Shown piece by piece: positions 9,740 to 18,406 of a DNA stretch of 64,000 nt. The stretch's first letter is position 1; each line of letters starts with the position of its first letter. Where the stretch lies: the NCBI RefSeq assembly GCF_001885215.1, contig NZ_CP018091.1:1-64000 (forward strand). Reading direction: 5' to 3'. The position numbers and the translations under genes were made by a program. The notes beneath the pieces are model-generated. The model did not search any database. It worked only from the letters and a program-made list of their open reading frames with translations, and was not told the DNA's origin. This DNA comes from Synechococcus sp. SynAce01 (GTDB taxonomy: Bacteria; Cyanobacteriota; Cyanobacteriia; PCC-6307; Cyanobiaceae).

Positions 9740-10009
9740 ATGGCGTCCTCTTCTTTCAGCGTCAGGTCTGTTTTGAACGAAAGCTCCCGCCGCCTCTACC
9801 GACTGGTGGATCAGCAATGCTCGCCCCACCCCGTGCTTGATGACCATTTCGAATCGATGGAAGCCGCCTGGGAAGCAGCCCTTAATTGGTGGCAAGACCA
9901 GGTAGGTGCTGTGGAGCAGCCAATCGGCATAGGCGTCGAGGTGAGCACCCCCAGAGGTGACTGGCGCACCTTGCGTTATCCCGGCACCTGGCCGGGGCTG
10001 ATGCACTGA
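9740..10009 (+). CDS. Conserved cyanobacterial small protein, unknown function
   Basis: An 89-residue soluble protein with no signal peptide or membrane segment. It has an acidic, Trp-rich middle (EAAWEAALNWWQDQVG) and ends GTWPGLMH. I recognise the general look of a small protein conserved among Synechococcus-type genomes but cannot assign a function. The stop lies 17 bases before the GTG start of the FAD protein, so the two are likely co-transcribed. Confidence 0.65.
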   Translation: MASSSFSVRSVLNESSRRLYRLVDQQCSPHPVLDDHFESMEAAWEAALNWWQDQVGAVEQPIGIGVEVSTPRGDWRTLRYPGTWPGLMH

Positions 10010-10026
10010 TCAACAGGTCGGACCAT

Positions 10027-11118
10027 GTGGCGGTGATTGGTGCGGGTGTCTCCGGTTGCGCATTGGCATCCGGCCTCCGCCACAACGGCTTCGACGGGGA
10101 GATCAGCCTCTGGGAAGCGGGGCGTGGCCCCGGTGGCCGCTGCGCAACCCGCCGCAGCCGCGTTGATCCGAGTTGGCGGCTTGACCATGGCGCCCCCTTG
10201 TTTAACATCAGCGGCCTCGAGCCGCTGCCGCTGCTTGAGACCCTGGAAACTGGCGGCTGGATTGAGCCCTGGACCGGAACGATCGGCCGCCTCGATAGCC
10301 AAGGAAATTTTCAGCTCAAAGTCAGCGCCCCCCTGACAGAGGGCTTTCTCTATCGAGGCTGCGGCGGCAGCGATGGCCTCTGCCGCGGGCTACTGGCCAC
10401 GGCCCGCGGCCTGATCGACAGCCATTACGGTGTTTTGGTGCGTCGCCTGGAGCGCACAGCCGATGGACAGTGGCAGCTGTTTGGCGCCCTCGGTGAGCAA
10501 CTCGCTGTTGTCAATTGGTTGCTGCTCAGCGGCACCCTTCTGGCCCATCCCCGCAGCGTCGCTGTGATGGGCTGGAGCGACATCCCCCTGCGCCAGGCTG
10601 CCGACGCCGATCCTGCCCTGGGTCAGGCGCTTGAGGCGATCGCCACACTCAGCTACGTGCCCCGCAGCAATCTGCTGCTGCGCTTCGAGGCCGAAGCCGC
10701 CCTGGCCTGGCGGGCGCTGCCATTTCAGCTGTTGCAGTTCGCTGATTCCCCCCAGCGGCACTGGGGTTGGCAGCGCCTGTCGATTCAGCCACTGCCTGAC
10801 GGCCGCTGTGGCGTGGTGCTCCACACCGACGCCACGGTGAGCGATGGGCAGGACCAGGCCTGGATCCAGCAGCAGTACCACCGCCTGATGGAAACCTTGG
10901 CAATTTGGCTCGGCCCCGCCCCGCTACCAGCCGCTGATCGGTCGCTGATGCGCTGGCGGGCTGCCTTCCCGCTGCCGCCAGGACTGGACATCGCAACCAT
11001 GCTCTGCCCCTCCAGCCAGATTGCCTTCTGCGGCGATGGTGTGGCCGGTCCTGGCCAGGGCCGCGTCGAGGGAGCGCTGCGCAGCGGCCTGGCCCTCTGC
11101 GAGCAATTGCTTGGCTAG
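10027..11118 (+). CDS. FAD/NAD(P)-binding oxidoreductase, renalase-like
   Basis: A 363-residue flavoprotein. The N-terminal Rossmann motif VIGAGVSGCALASGL is followed by an acidic residue at the end of strand 2 (LWEAG) and a GGRCATRR segment, typical of renalase-like amine oxidase-fold proteins. The C-terminal FAD motif is FCGDGVAGPGQGRVEGALRSG. The start is taken as GTG at 10027, because the Rossmann strand begins immediately after it. The substrate is unknown. It is the last host gene before tRNA-Pro. Confidence 0.85.
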   Translation: MAVIGAGVSGCALASGLRHNGFDGEISLWEAGRGPGGRCATRRSRVDPSWRLDHGAPLFNISGLEPLPLLETLETGGWIEPWTGTIGRLDSQGNFQLKVSAPLTEGFLYRGCGGSDGLCRGLLATARGLIDSHYGVLVRRLERTADGQWQLFGALGEQLAVVNWLLLSGTLLAHPRSVAVMGWSDIPLRQAADADPALGQALEAIATLSYVPRSNLLLRFEAEAALAWRALPFQLLQFADSPQRHWGWQRLSIQPLPDGRCGVVLHTDATVSDGQDQAWIQQQYHRLMETLAIWLGPAPLPAADRSLMRWRAAFPLPPGLDIATMLCPSSQIAFCGDGVAGPGQGRVEGALRSGLALCEQLLG

Positions 11119-11140
11119 GCGCCAGGTAAGCTCAGAAAAC

Positions 11141-11214
11141 CGGGGCGTGGCGCAGCTTGGTAGCGCGGGTGCTTTGGGAGCACTAGGTCGCAGGTTCGAA
11201 TCCTGTCGCCCCGA
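11141..11214 (+). tRNA. tRNA-Pro (UGG)
   Basis: A 74-base cloverleaf. The acceptor stem is CGGGGCG/CGCCCCG, the D-arm has GGTA, the anticodon stem is GGTGC/GCACT (one G-T pair) with loop TTTGGGA placing TGG at 11175-11177, and the T-arm is GCAGG-TTCGAAT-CCTGT. No CCA is encoded. It marks the end of collinear host genes, and phage-type genes begin within 130 bases, so it is a likely integration target. I do not find a second copy of its 3' half inside the window. Confidence 0.97.
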
Positions 11215-11220
11215 TCCAAT

Positions 11221-11300
11221 CATACCAAGGGATCTCAAGGAATCTCAGCACTTGAGAAAGCCCTGATTCGGACCGTTTGTACGCAAAAAGTACGCAAACC
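11221..11300 (+). repeat. Short direct repeats next to tRNA-Pro
   Basis: Immediately past the tRNA lie two kinds of short repeats: two copies of GTACGCAAA with an 11-base period (11279 and 11290), and two related ATCTCAAGG/ATCTCAGCA units at about 11231-11250. Such repeats beside a tRNA often mark integrase arm-binding sites or an old attachment junction. That reading is inference; no integrase gene is visible. Confidence 0.4.
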
Positions 11301-11342
11301 AACGGAGAGGTCTCAGATCAGCGACCGATTGAAGGCCCAGCC

Positions 11343-11435
11343 TTAGCTCCGGTACCAGCCCTCGATCTGCTCCGCCAGATCAGGCTCACCAGCCTGCTGG
11401 CCGGCCATCTGCAGATCCTGATCCTGCGGGTCCAT
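11343..11435 (-). CDS. 30-residue protein ending the phage tail operon
   Basis: A 30-codon reading frame whose ATG shares one base with the TGA of the upstream fibre gene (TGATG). This is the same coupling seen at other junctions of the operon. The product is Gln/Asp/Glu-rich (begins MDPQDQDLQMAG, ends GWYRS). It has no recognisable domain. The overlap is the main argument that it is translated. Confidence 0.45.
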   Translation of the reverse strand: MDPQDQDLQMAGQQAGEPDLAEQIEGWYRS

Positions 11436-12712
11436 CAACCCACCCGGCGGGGCCACAGCAGCCCGCTGCTCGGCCGCGGCGAACCCGTGCCAGCGCCTGA
11501 GCCATCACCACCACCGGGCTCGACCTCCTCGCCCTGCAGCTTCAACAGCTCAATCGCCGCCTCTCGCATCAGCGCGTTCTGCCACAGCGCCGTCAGCGGC
11601 GTGTAGGCCTGAGCGCGCGGATCGCCCTGATCAGCCAACACCACGCTGCTGACGGGCATCAAATAGAGCATCAGCGCAGAGCTGCGCTCACGCCAGCTGA
11701 AATCAGCGAACGAGGTCCAGCCCGGCGCCGTGGTCGGCAGGCTTCCCGCCGGCACACTCAGCCACCAATCCACACTGAAGCCACGGCCGAGCTGCAGCAA
11801 GCTCTGGCCACCAGCCAGCTCGATCCGGCCGTTGACATGCATCGCCCGCTCTGGATACAACGCTGGATCGCTGTTCACCGGACCGATCCAGAGCGGCGCC
11901 GGCAAGCTCAGCAAAAAGGCATCCGGCACGTCCTGATAAACCAGCTGCCCGAAGGACAGCACCTGAATGCGTGCTTCCGGTTGCAGCGCCACCCGGCTCA
12001 CCAGCCGCTGCTGCAGCGCACTGAGTGCAGAGAGCTGCACAGCAGGGCGCGCCAGCACAATCTTGCCCATCCGCCCCAGGCTGTTGGGCGCCATGCCCTG
12101 CAACTGCCGCAGGCAGACACTCCACAGGCCGCTGGGGGCATGACGGGCCAGCAGGAACGTCCAGGGGTTCGGGTTCAAGTGGGTCTGCATCGGTGCCGCC
12201 GCCGCATCACCGCTGAACAGGAACCATTCCGCCCCAAGCGTTGTGTCCTGCGCGAACAGCAGCAGCGACGCTCCAGGCTGCGCCTGCATCGCATCGCACT
12301 GCAAGGCCGGATCAGAGCTCGGGCCACGCAGATCCCAGCGTGACCATTCGCCACTGAACGGATCACTCAGTGAGCCGTAGCCGTCGTTGTTGCTGCCGTC
12401 GTTGTAGAGCGAGCTGTGGCCGCCGTGATTGACGACCGACCAGTAGTCCTCAGCCGTGGTCGATTGCGTCCAGTACCAGATCCAGTTCTGCTCAGGCCCA
12501 CCCAGTTGCAGCACCAGGCCGCGGCGCACGCCAGCAAGTGAGCTGCTCGGTTGCCGCAGGATCGCCAGCGGCGAGGCCGCGTTCGCTGGGGCCGCATTCA
12601 CCACGGCGATGAAGGCGGCAAGCCGCTCGATCAGCAGCGGAAACGGGTCAGTCGCTGCCAGGCCGCGCCAGTTCAGCGATGGGAGCAGTTGGATCCCGCC
12701 AGCCCTGCTCAT
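11435..12712 (-). CDS. Phage tail/fibre family protein, intact copy
   Basis: A 425-residue protein with no recognised domain, in the phage structural operon. It begins with a helical stretch (RLAAFIAVVNAAP), continues with Trp/Gly/Ser-rich beta-type sequence (GAEWFLFSGD, PWTFLLARH), and ends in a Gly-rich linker and WPRRVG. Two upstream neighbours share its N-terminal half and its C-terminal third segment by segment, so it is one member of a tandem family. It overlaps the upstream gene by 4 bases (ATGA). A structural role in the tail or adhesion device is inferred from the operon. Confidence 0.6.
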   Translation of the reverse strand: MSRAGGIQLLPSLNWRGLAATDPFPLLIERLAAFIAVVNAAPANAASPLAILRQPSSSLAGVRRGLVLQLGGPEQNWIWYWTQSTTAEDYWSVVNHGGHSSLYNDGSNNDGYGSLSDPFSGEWSRWDLRGPSSDPALQCDAMQAQPGASLLLFAQDTTLGAEWFLFSGDAAAAPMQTHLNPNPWTFLLARHAPSGLWSVCLRQLQGMAPNSLGRMGKIVLARPAVQLSALSALQQRLVSRVALQPEARIQVLSFGQLVYQDVPDAFLLSLPAPLWIGPVNSDPALYPERAMHVNGRIELAGGQSLLQLGRGFSVDWWLSVPAGSLPTTAPGWTSFADFSWRERSSALMLYLMPVSSVVLADQGDPRAQAYTPLTALWQNALMREAAIELLKLQGEEVEPGGGDGSGAGTGSPRPSSGLLWPRRVG

Positions 12713-13933
12713 GTCCCCACCGTCCGGGGCCAGAGCACCCCTGCCTCTGGCCGGCTGCTGCCTCCAGGGCCACCGCCATCAGGGGGGTCCTGCAGTAGCT
12801 CCAGCATCCAAGCGCGCTGCAGCGGATGGGCCATCGCCAATGCCGCTGGCACGTAAGACGCTTGGTTCGTGCCATTGAGCGGCAGAGGCGGGGCGTCATC
12901 GAACGCCGGCAGATTTGGCACCAGCAGCAGGTCCGTCATCCCAGCCACCCAGCCGCCGTAGGCCGCAAACGTCGTCCAGCCCGCAACCGCTGGCATCAGC
13001 GCCAGCTCAGCAAGGCCGATCTGCAGCCAGGTCATCTGGAACCAGGCCCGGCCGATCTGGAACAAACGCACGCCCTCAAGGTCGAGGGTGCGGAACTGCT
13101 GTTCCAGCCGCTGGGGGTAGGCCCATTCACCACCAGAAACCCGGCCCATCCAGAAGCGCAGCGGCAGCGGCTGCAGCCTGTGGGCTCTCGCTCACCGCAC
13201 CGGTGCTGCTGCGCGTGTTGCTGGTCACAGCCACGCCGCGGGCCGCGTAACGGGCCAGGCCGGAGAAGCCCGCGAGCGACTGCGTGCTCGAGCGCAGCGT
13301 CTCGTACTGCTGCTGCAGGTTGAGCAGGCAGCCCGATGGATTCTGGGCCGGAAACATCACGCACCAGCCGGCAGTGCCGGCCTGGCGGAAGAGCAGAAAG
13401 GTCCAGGGCCGCCCGTTCGCCGCGCCGTTGGGATCGAACGGCACCACGCTCGAATCGGCATGGAACAGCCACCACTCCGCCCCGGGCGTTGTGTCCTGCG
13501 CCCAGAGCAACACGCCAGGGGAGCAAGTGCTGGGGATCATCACGTTGCTGCCGCCGTTGCGGCAATCCACCGCCGGATCAAGGGCGCTCACGTTCAGCAA
13601 GCTGCCGTAGCCGCCGTTGCCGCCGTCATCAAGCCAGTTGCGGGCACGACCCACCCGCAGCAGCGGTGTTTCCAGATCGCTGACCGGATGCACCCACTGC
13701 AGCACCCAGTCCTCGGTGGGGGTCTGCAGCCGCAGCACCATGCCTCGTTGGCTGCCTGTCGCATCGGTGTTGCGCTTGAGCACCGTCAGCTGGGCGTTCT
13801 CATTGCCCGGCGTGGCGTTCACCGTGGCAATGAAGGCCAGCAGCCGCGAGAAGAACTGGGAGTACGGCGCGGTGCCGCCTGCGCTCTGCCAATCCAGCAG
13901 GGGCGAGGTGCGCAGGCCACCACTGAGCGTCAT
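12709..13933 (-). pseudogene. Phage tail/fibre family protein, frameshifted copy
   Basis: Two frames that together rebuild a protein like the 425-residue neighbour. The first runs from an ATG at 13933 (MTLSGGLRTSP), overlapping the previous stop as ATGA, to about 13190. The second carries LPLRFWMGRV and runs to 12709. LPLRFWMG lines up with LPAPLWIG, and LEQQF onward lines up with the C-terminal third of the neighbour, ending WPRTVGT against WPRRVG. The join needs a single +1 step in a GC-rich run near 13150-13200. No stop codon interrupts either half, so the break looks recent, or it could be a programmed shift. Confidence 0.6.
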
Positions 13934-14839
13934 GGCGGTGGGATGCGCACGGCCAGGTTGCCGCCGACTGTGACAACAAACTGGCCCGGCGGAGCCGTGT
14001 CCACCTGGGATGTCCACAAGGGGGTCAGCAGGGCGCGGCAGAGAAAGTCAGCCGGCAGCACCAGGGCCGGCTCGATGATCACCGGCCCCTGGTAAAACGC
14101 ATAGCTCGTCGAGTTCACCACCACCGGCCAGGCGAACGAGGTGCCGAGCATCGGCTGCCACAGCCACTGGGAGCCCAGGCGGATCAGTTGACGGAAACCC
14201 GGAGCTGCTGAGCGATCGGCGATCATCGTGCAGCCGTTCTGCAGATAGCTCATCACCAGCCATTGCCCCTCGCTCACCTCACGGGTGATCAAAAACAGCA
14301 GGTTCGATTGCGAGCTGCTGGCGCTGGCCATCGACAGGCCGAAATACTCCTGGCCTTCTGTCTCACCAGAGAAGACAAAGTAGTCCTGCAAATGTGGAGG
14401 ATTTGGCCCAGCTGTTGGGCTCAGCCTGTTACTGGCCAAGCTCGTATTACTGGTGATCAAGGCTGTAGCGCCAAAACCATCGGTCGCTACGGCGGTGTCC
14501 ACCACACCATGCACACCTCGCGAGCTATCGAGCGGGTCGTAATCGGCCAGCAGGCCGAACCAGACATCAAAACGGTTCTGCCGGTCGGGCACCGGACACA
14601 ACGGCCCGCCGGCCAACATCTGGGCCACCAAGGCGCCGTGCTTGCTCTCGATCTGCAGCGTCCAGCCGCACCAAGCCGCGTCATCCGCCGGGCCATGCAG
14701 CACCGTGATCTGATGCTGTGGGTAACGGCCCGTTCACCAGCGCCAGCCAGGCCTCCAGCTGCGCAGCAGCGCGGCGGGCCAGATCGGGCCAGTCGAGCGT
14801 CGCGCCAGCCGGTGGCAGGTAGGAGAGGGTTGCGGCCAT
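13930..14839 (-). pseudogene. Phage tail/fibre family protein, shorter frameshifted copy
   Basis: A third family member. It starts at an ATG sharing one base with the previous stop (14839) and encodes MAATLSYLPPAGATLDW and EAWLALVNG, matching the helical start of the other copies. It must step +1 near 14735 to continue as ITVLHGPADD through DYFVFSGE and LLTPLW. It ends after the equivalent of the LWIG segment, so it lacks the C-terminal third present in the other two. Unshifted translation stops after WPGG. No function is assigned beyond phage structural context. Confidence 0.55.
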
Positions 14840-15256
14840 CAATCGGTGAGCACCACGGCCTCGATGGCCAGCAGCGGGGTTGAGCGAACCGCTCTCCTCG
14901 ATCCGCAGCCGCGCCAGTAAGCGCCTCTGCAGCGGCTGCTCGGCGTTGGAGTAACTGGTGCCTGGCGCCAGCAGCAATGCACCACCGCCCAGCGACGGGA
15001 AGCGCAGGTCGGCCACCACACCGCTACCAGGCTCTGGATCCTGGTTAAGAGGCCGCAGCAGGTCTGCCTGGAAGGCCGCCTCAGAGTTGTAGAGCGTGAT
15101 CCAGCTCGCCAGATTCACGTTCACGCGCCGGATCAGAGCATCAGAGCCCAGACCGTCGAAGGCAACCGTCGTGGTCGCTGGGCCGACCAGCAGCGGCACG
15201 ATCACCTCCTGCAGCTCACGGCGGGGCGTGTCGATCCGGGCGATCCAGGTGGGCAT
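14839..15256 (-). pseudogene. Small phage structural protein, frameshifted
   Basis: Begins MPTWIARIDTPRRELQEV at an ATG sharing its A with the stop of the collagen-like gene. The straight frame runs on into the next gene. A +1 step near 14880 instead gives TPLLAIEAVVLTD and a stop that shares one base with the next ATG (14839). That restores the operon's habitual TGATG junction, so I read it as a protein of about 138 residues with one inserted base. Function unknown; probably part of the tail or fibre attachment region. Confidence 0.5.
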
Positions 15257-16515
15257 CAGGGGATCACCGCAATCTTGCGGATCGCCCGCGTCTGCTGGGC
15301 GAAGGTCTTGCTGTTGCTGAACCAGTTGCCGTAATACCAGTCCTGCAGAATCACTTCTGTTGCTGAACTCTGCGTCGAGGTATTCATCTGCCCATCGAAG
15401 AAAGCCTCAGCACCGCCTAGCTCGAAAGGTATGAAAGCTGTGCGGCCAGGGCTTGAAATGGTGTAATTCGTCGATGGCGGCACGGCATAAGCATTGGTGC
15501 CGAACTGATCATTGTTGCCTTCATCACTGGTCGGCTTGAAACGCCGATAGAGAATCTCCAGCTCATAGAGAGCCGGCACATACCAATCGTCAAATCCTGC
15601 GATCGTCAGTCCCCGCGCCCATTCGTTGGCCGGATGACTCGCATCCTTGGCCGCCTCGCTGTTGGCAAAGCCATCGAAGCTGTTGTCGGCTCCGCTGCTC
15701 GCCGTGTTCGAGGTCTTGGTCTGCTGGCTGCTCATCCCCGCCGCCTTTGGCGCAATGATCAGCGCATGGGTGGCCACGCCGTTGGCGCTCTGGGAGATCA
15801 GGCCGCCGTAATAGCCACCCTGATAGGAAGAGCCAATCGAGGGAAGATCACCTATAGGAACACCCGCAGGGCCAGCACCAAGCTGATACACCTCGCCCGT
15901 GAAGGTGTCGAGATACAGATCACCAGGGATCGAGCCCGCAATTTGAGCCAGCGGCGGGCCTGTGCCCACAAACCAGCCCGTGCCGCGGCTGCCAGCGCTG
16001 CCAGCGGCGCCAGGCACTCCCGGCACGCCCTGGATGCCCTGCTGGCCAGCAGCGCCAGCTGGGCCAACGACGCCAACACCCTCAGGCCCCGTCGGGCCGG
16101 CAGGGCCTTGCGGGCCAGCAGGGCCTGCCGGCCCCTGGATCTCGCCGGCATCCACCCAGCCCGGCTGCGCCGCATCCCAGACGTAGAGCTTGTCGTTCTC
16201 AGCTGAAACCACATAGGCATCGCCCTGCTGCTGGCCAGTACTGGGCAGATCGCCAAAGGTGGCCACCGAACCCCTGAGGTTGATGCCGGTGCCCGCCGGT
16301 CCCTGGGGGCCAGGGCCACCGGCAGGGCCAGAAGGTCCAGCAGGCCCCGCCGGGCCTGCCCCGCCAGGGCTGCCTGGGCTGCCCTCAACTCCGGCAACAC
16401 CCTGCTCTCCAGCCGGACCAGCCGCGCCTGGGCTTCCGGCCGGGCCGGGGCTTCCCGCAGGCCCCGGTACACCCTGCGGGCCGCGGATCGAGCCGGTGTT
16501 CGTCCAGGCCATCAA
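15256..16515 (-). CDS. Collagen-like fibre protein with Lcl/DUF1566-type C-terminus
   Basis: A 419-residue protein. Residues 10-75 and 130-180 are Gly-X-Y triplets rich in Pro and Ala. Between them lies a short domain with the AYVVSAENDKLYVWDA pattern common in phage fibres. The C-terminal 200 residues have the DUF1566/Lcl arrangement (YVPALYELEILYRRF, later QQTRAIRKIAVIP), a C-type-lectin-like fold that binds ligands. A GDLYLDTFTGEVYQL module recurs in the protein at 17502-18308. It probably forms a trimeric receptor-binding fibre. It is intact, unlike its neighbours. A shorter start (second Met, 16512) is equally possible. Confidence 0.8.
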   Translation of the reverse strand: MMAWTNTGSIRGPQGVPGPAGSPGPAGSPGAAGPAGEQGVAGVEGSPGSPGGAGPAGPAGPSGPAGGPGPQGPAGTGINLRGSVATFGDLPSTGQQQGDAYVVSAENDKLYVWDAAQPGWVDAGEIQGPAGPAGPQGPAGPTGPEGVGVVGPAGAAGQQGIQGVPGVPGAAGSAGSRGTGWFVGTGPPLAQIAGSIPGDLYLDTFTGEVYQLGAGPAGVPIGDLPSIGSSYQGGYYGGLISQSANGVATHALIIAPKAAGMSSQQTKTSNTASSGADNSFDGFANSEAAKDASHPANEWARGLTIAGFDDWYVPALYELEILYRRFKPTSDEGNNDQFGTNAYAVPPSTNYTISSPGRTAFIPFELGGAEAFFDGQMNTSTQSSATEVILQDWYYGNWFSNSKTFAQQTRAIRKIAVIP

Positions 16516-16556
16516 GCGAGAAGCGGTCTGCCTCCTATTGCCAGACGCTCACGCAC

Positions 16557-17498
16557 TCAGCGGTCGCTCTCGCAATACAGCCGCTGCACGCGAATGTGGC
16601 GAGACGCAGGATTGATCGTCTGCATCTGGAAGCCAGCACGCATGTAAACCGTGCCAGCAGGAAGGCTCAAGGTCTGGGAACCTTCCGCCAGCTGCTCGGT
16701 CGTCAGATCAGTGATCGACCAGAACACCTCGCTCGCGTGGGGTGGGGCAAACACCCTGAAATCAAAGGCGCGTTCAGGCAGAAATGGCAGTCCCGTGTCC
16801 TGCAGTTGCAACGTGACGTTGTTCTTGGTGGCGAACTGCCAGTTGGCGTCTTGAGCACCGTCATCTGAATGGCAGCGAAAGAAGCCGCAGTAGTGCCCAG
16901 CCGGATTGTCAGAAGCAACAGAAGACGACATGGTCTGACTGGTCAGGCCGCAGAACAGCCGTGTGCCGGTATCAGGGCCGTCGCTGTCGTAACTGTCAGC
17001 AGGAAAGCCAAGCCGCGCCGCATAGAAAAAGCCAGCGGCACCAGAGCCGTTGCCGCGCGTCCAGATCACGTCACGGTTGCCGGTGCCTGCCGTGATCCCG
17101 GCCAAAGCATTGGTGTTGAAATTCGCCATCCGGCCGCAGGCAGGGCTCGGCGCCGGGTGGGAGATCGTGCCCACGGAGGTCAGTCCGCCACCGAGCGCCG
17201 ACAGGGAGCTGGTCTGGTTCGGTGACACCAGCCAGAGATTGTTCTCAAAGAGCGCCGGCTGCAGCACCGTGCGCAAGCCCGATGCCCCCCGCTGGTTGAG
17301 CAGCATCCGGCCGGCGAGCTTGGCGCTATAAGCACGCAGGACGCCATCAGCTGGTGCAGACGGCTCGCTGACTTGATCGTTGAAATCGACCCACTGCAAC
17401 GGCTCGTTGCCCGTGCCACCGCCTGGGCCAGGTGGCCCTTGTGGCCCGGCAGGCCCTTGTGGCCCCTGAATCGATTCGCCCGTCGGGTTCCAACTCAT
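16557..17498 (-). CDS. Collagen-like receptor-binding protein with beta-rich head
   Basis: A 313-residue protein with five GPX triplets (about residues 10-30), then a beta-rich domain of about 280 residues containing many Ser/Thr/Asn and aromatic residues (GFFYAARLGFP, GHYCGFFRCHSDD, FDFRVFAPPH). This resembles the carbohydrate-binding heads of cyanophage and siphophage fibres; I do not recognise a specific family. The start MSWNPTGESIQGPQG resembles MAWTNTGSIRGPQG of the next gene, so the two fibres share an attachment leader. The ORF is intact. Confidence 0.7.
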   Translation of the reverse strand: MSWNPTGESIQGPQGPAGPQGPPGPGGGTGNEPLQWVDFNDQVSEPSAPADGVLRAYSAKLAGRMLLNQRGASGLRTVLQPALFENNLWLVSPNQTSSLSALGGGLTSVGTISHPAPSPACGRMANFNTNALAGITAGTGNRDVIWTRGNGSGAAGFFYAARLGFPADSYDSDGPDTGTRLFCGLTSQTMSSSVASDNPAGHYCGFFRCHSDDGAQDANWQFATKNNVTLQLQDTGLPFLPERAFDFRVFAPPHASEVFWSITDLTTEQLAEGSQTLSLPAGTVYMRAGFQMQTINPASRHIRVQRLYCESDR

Positions 17499-17501
17499 CG
17501 C

Positions 17502-18308
17502 TCAGGCCACCAGCTCATAGACCAGGCCCGTCACCCGGTCCAGATAGAAATCACCCGGCGCCGGTGGGGGCTGGATCACATCCATCCACGCCTGAGTCGG
17601 TGGCCCGTCACCGGAGTACCAGCGACTGCCACGGCTGGCGGCGCCGCTGCCGTACATCACCGCCAGGGCTGGCTTGCCATCCACCGGGCTCGGCAGCAGA
17701 GCCAGTCCGCCATCGGGGTGTAGCCGGAGCCGCCACTGCTCCGTGGCGCTGCCGTTGTACGGCTGGCCATCGAGGCCATCACCCGGCACCAGGGCCTCCA
17801 CGCCAGAGAGGCCGGCGCCGCCTCCTGCCTGGCCAACGGTTTGGCCCATCATCCCGAACACCACAGCCGGCGGCAGCGGGCAGCCCAGCAGCGACACCGG
17901 CAGCGAGGCCACATACAGCCCCATGGCGATGGTCACCACCAGGTCGGAACGCTCGCTGTAGACGTGCCGCAGCTTCGGGACATCAGGCCGTCCGATCGTC
18001 CACGGCACCAGCTCGCCTGTGCCATCTCCCCAGTCCACCTGGAGGTCCTGCATCGGCACACCACGTGGATCGATGCTCAGCTCGATCGCGGCCGTGCCCA
18101 GCTCCTCATTACAGCGCCGGGCTGATGGCAACCACCACAGTTCCAGCGTTGCCGCTGGCACCGGCCCGAGGCGAAAACCGATCTCCAGCCAGCGCTGCAC
18201 CTGATGACGCAAGACCCACTCCTCGCCGCCAGGGCAACCCACGGGCGGCAGCAGGCGCAAGCGACCGTCATCGCGCTCCGTCGTGCCAGTCAGCGGATAG
18301 GGGGGCAT
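17502..18308 (-). CDS. Phage tail-region protein with PKD-like segment
   Basis: A 268-residue protein. Residues 85-135 contain DLQVDWGDGTGEL followed by LRHVYSERSDLVVTIAM, the layout of a PKD-type beta sandwich. The C-terminus carries GDFYLDRVTGLVYEL, a module also found inside the collagen-like fibre. Its stop lies 4 bases before the start of the next gene, which places it in the same operon. It is probably a tail or fibre adaptor, though that is context only. Confidence 0.55.
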   Translation of the reverse strand: MPPYPLTGTTERDDGRLRLLPPVGCPGGEEWVLRHQVQRWLEIGFRLGPVPAATLELWWLPSARRCNEELGTAAIELSIDPRGVPMQDLQVDWGDGTGELVPWTIGRPDVPKLRHVYSERSDLVVTIAMGLYVASLPVSLLGCPLPPAVVFGMMGQTVGQAGGGAGLSGVEALVPGDGLDGQPYNGSATEQWRLRLHPDGGLALLPSPVDGKPALAVMYGSGAASRGSRWYSGDGPPTQAWMDVIQPPPAPGDFYLDRVTGLVYELVA

Positions 18309-18406
18309 GGCAGACAGCCAGCGGCAGGGGAGCTACCACCCTTTGCCAGCTCAACAAAAAGCCCGCCGTCAGCAACACCGGGTAGGTGTCTCTCCCCAAG
18401 CGGGGA

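Noticed and set aside
15256-17498. Diversity-generating retroelement target
   Set aside because: The fibre has a C-type-lectin-like C-terminus, but no reverse transcriptase gene and no template/variable repeat pair are visible in the window.
15900-17500. Repeats in the collagen-like genes as a CRISPR or satellite array
   Set aside because: The repetition is the Gly-X-Y codon pattern, with irregular spacing and no spacers. No CRISPR array was seen anywhere in the window.
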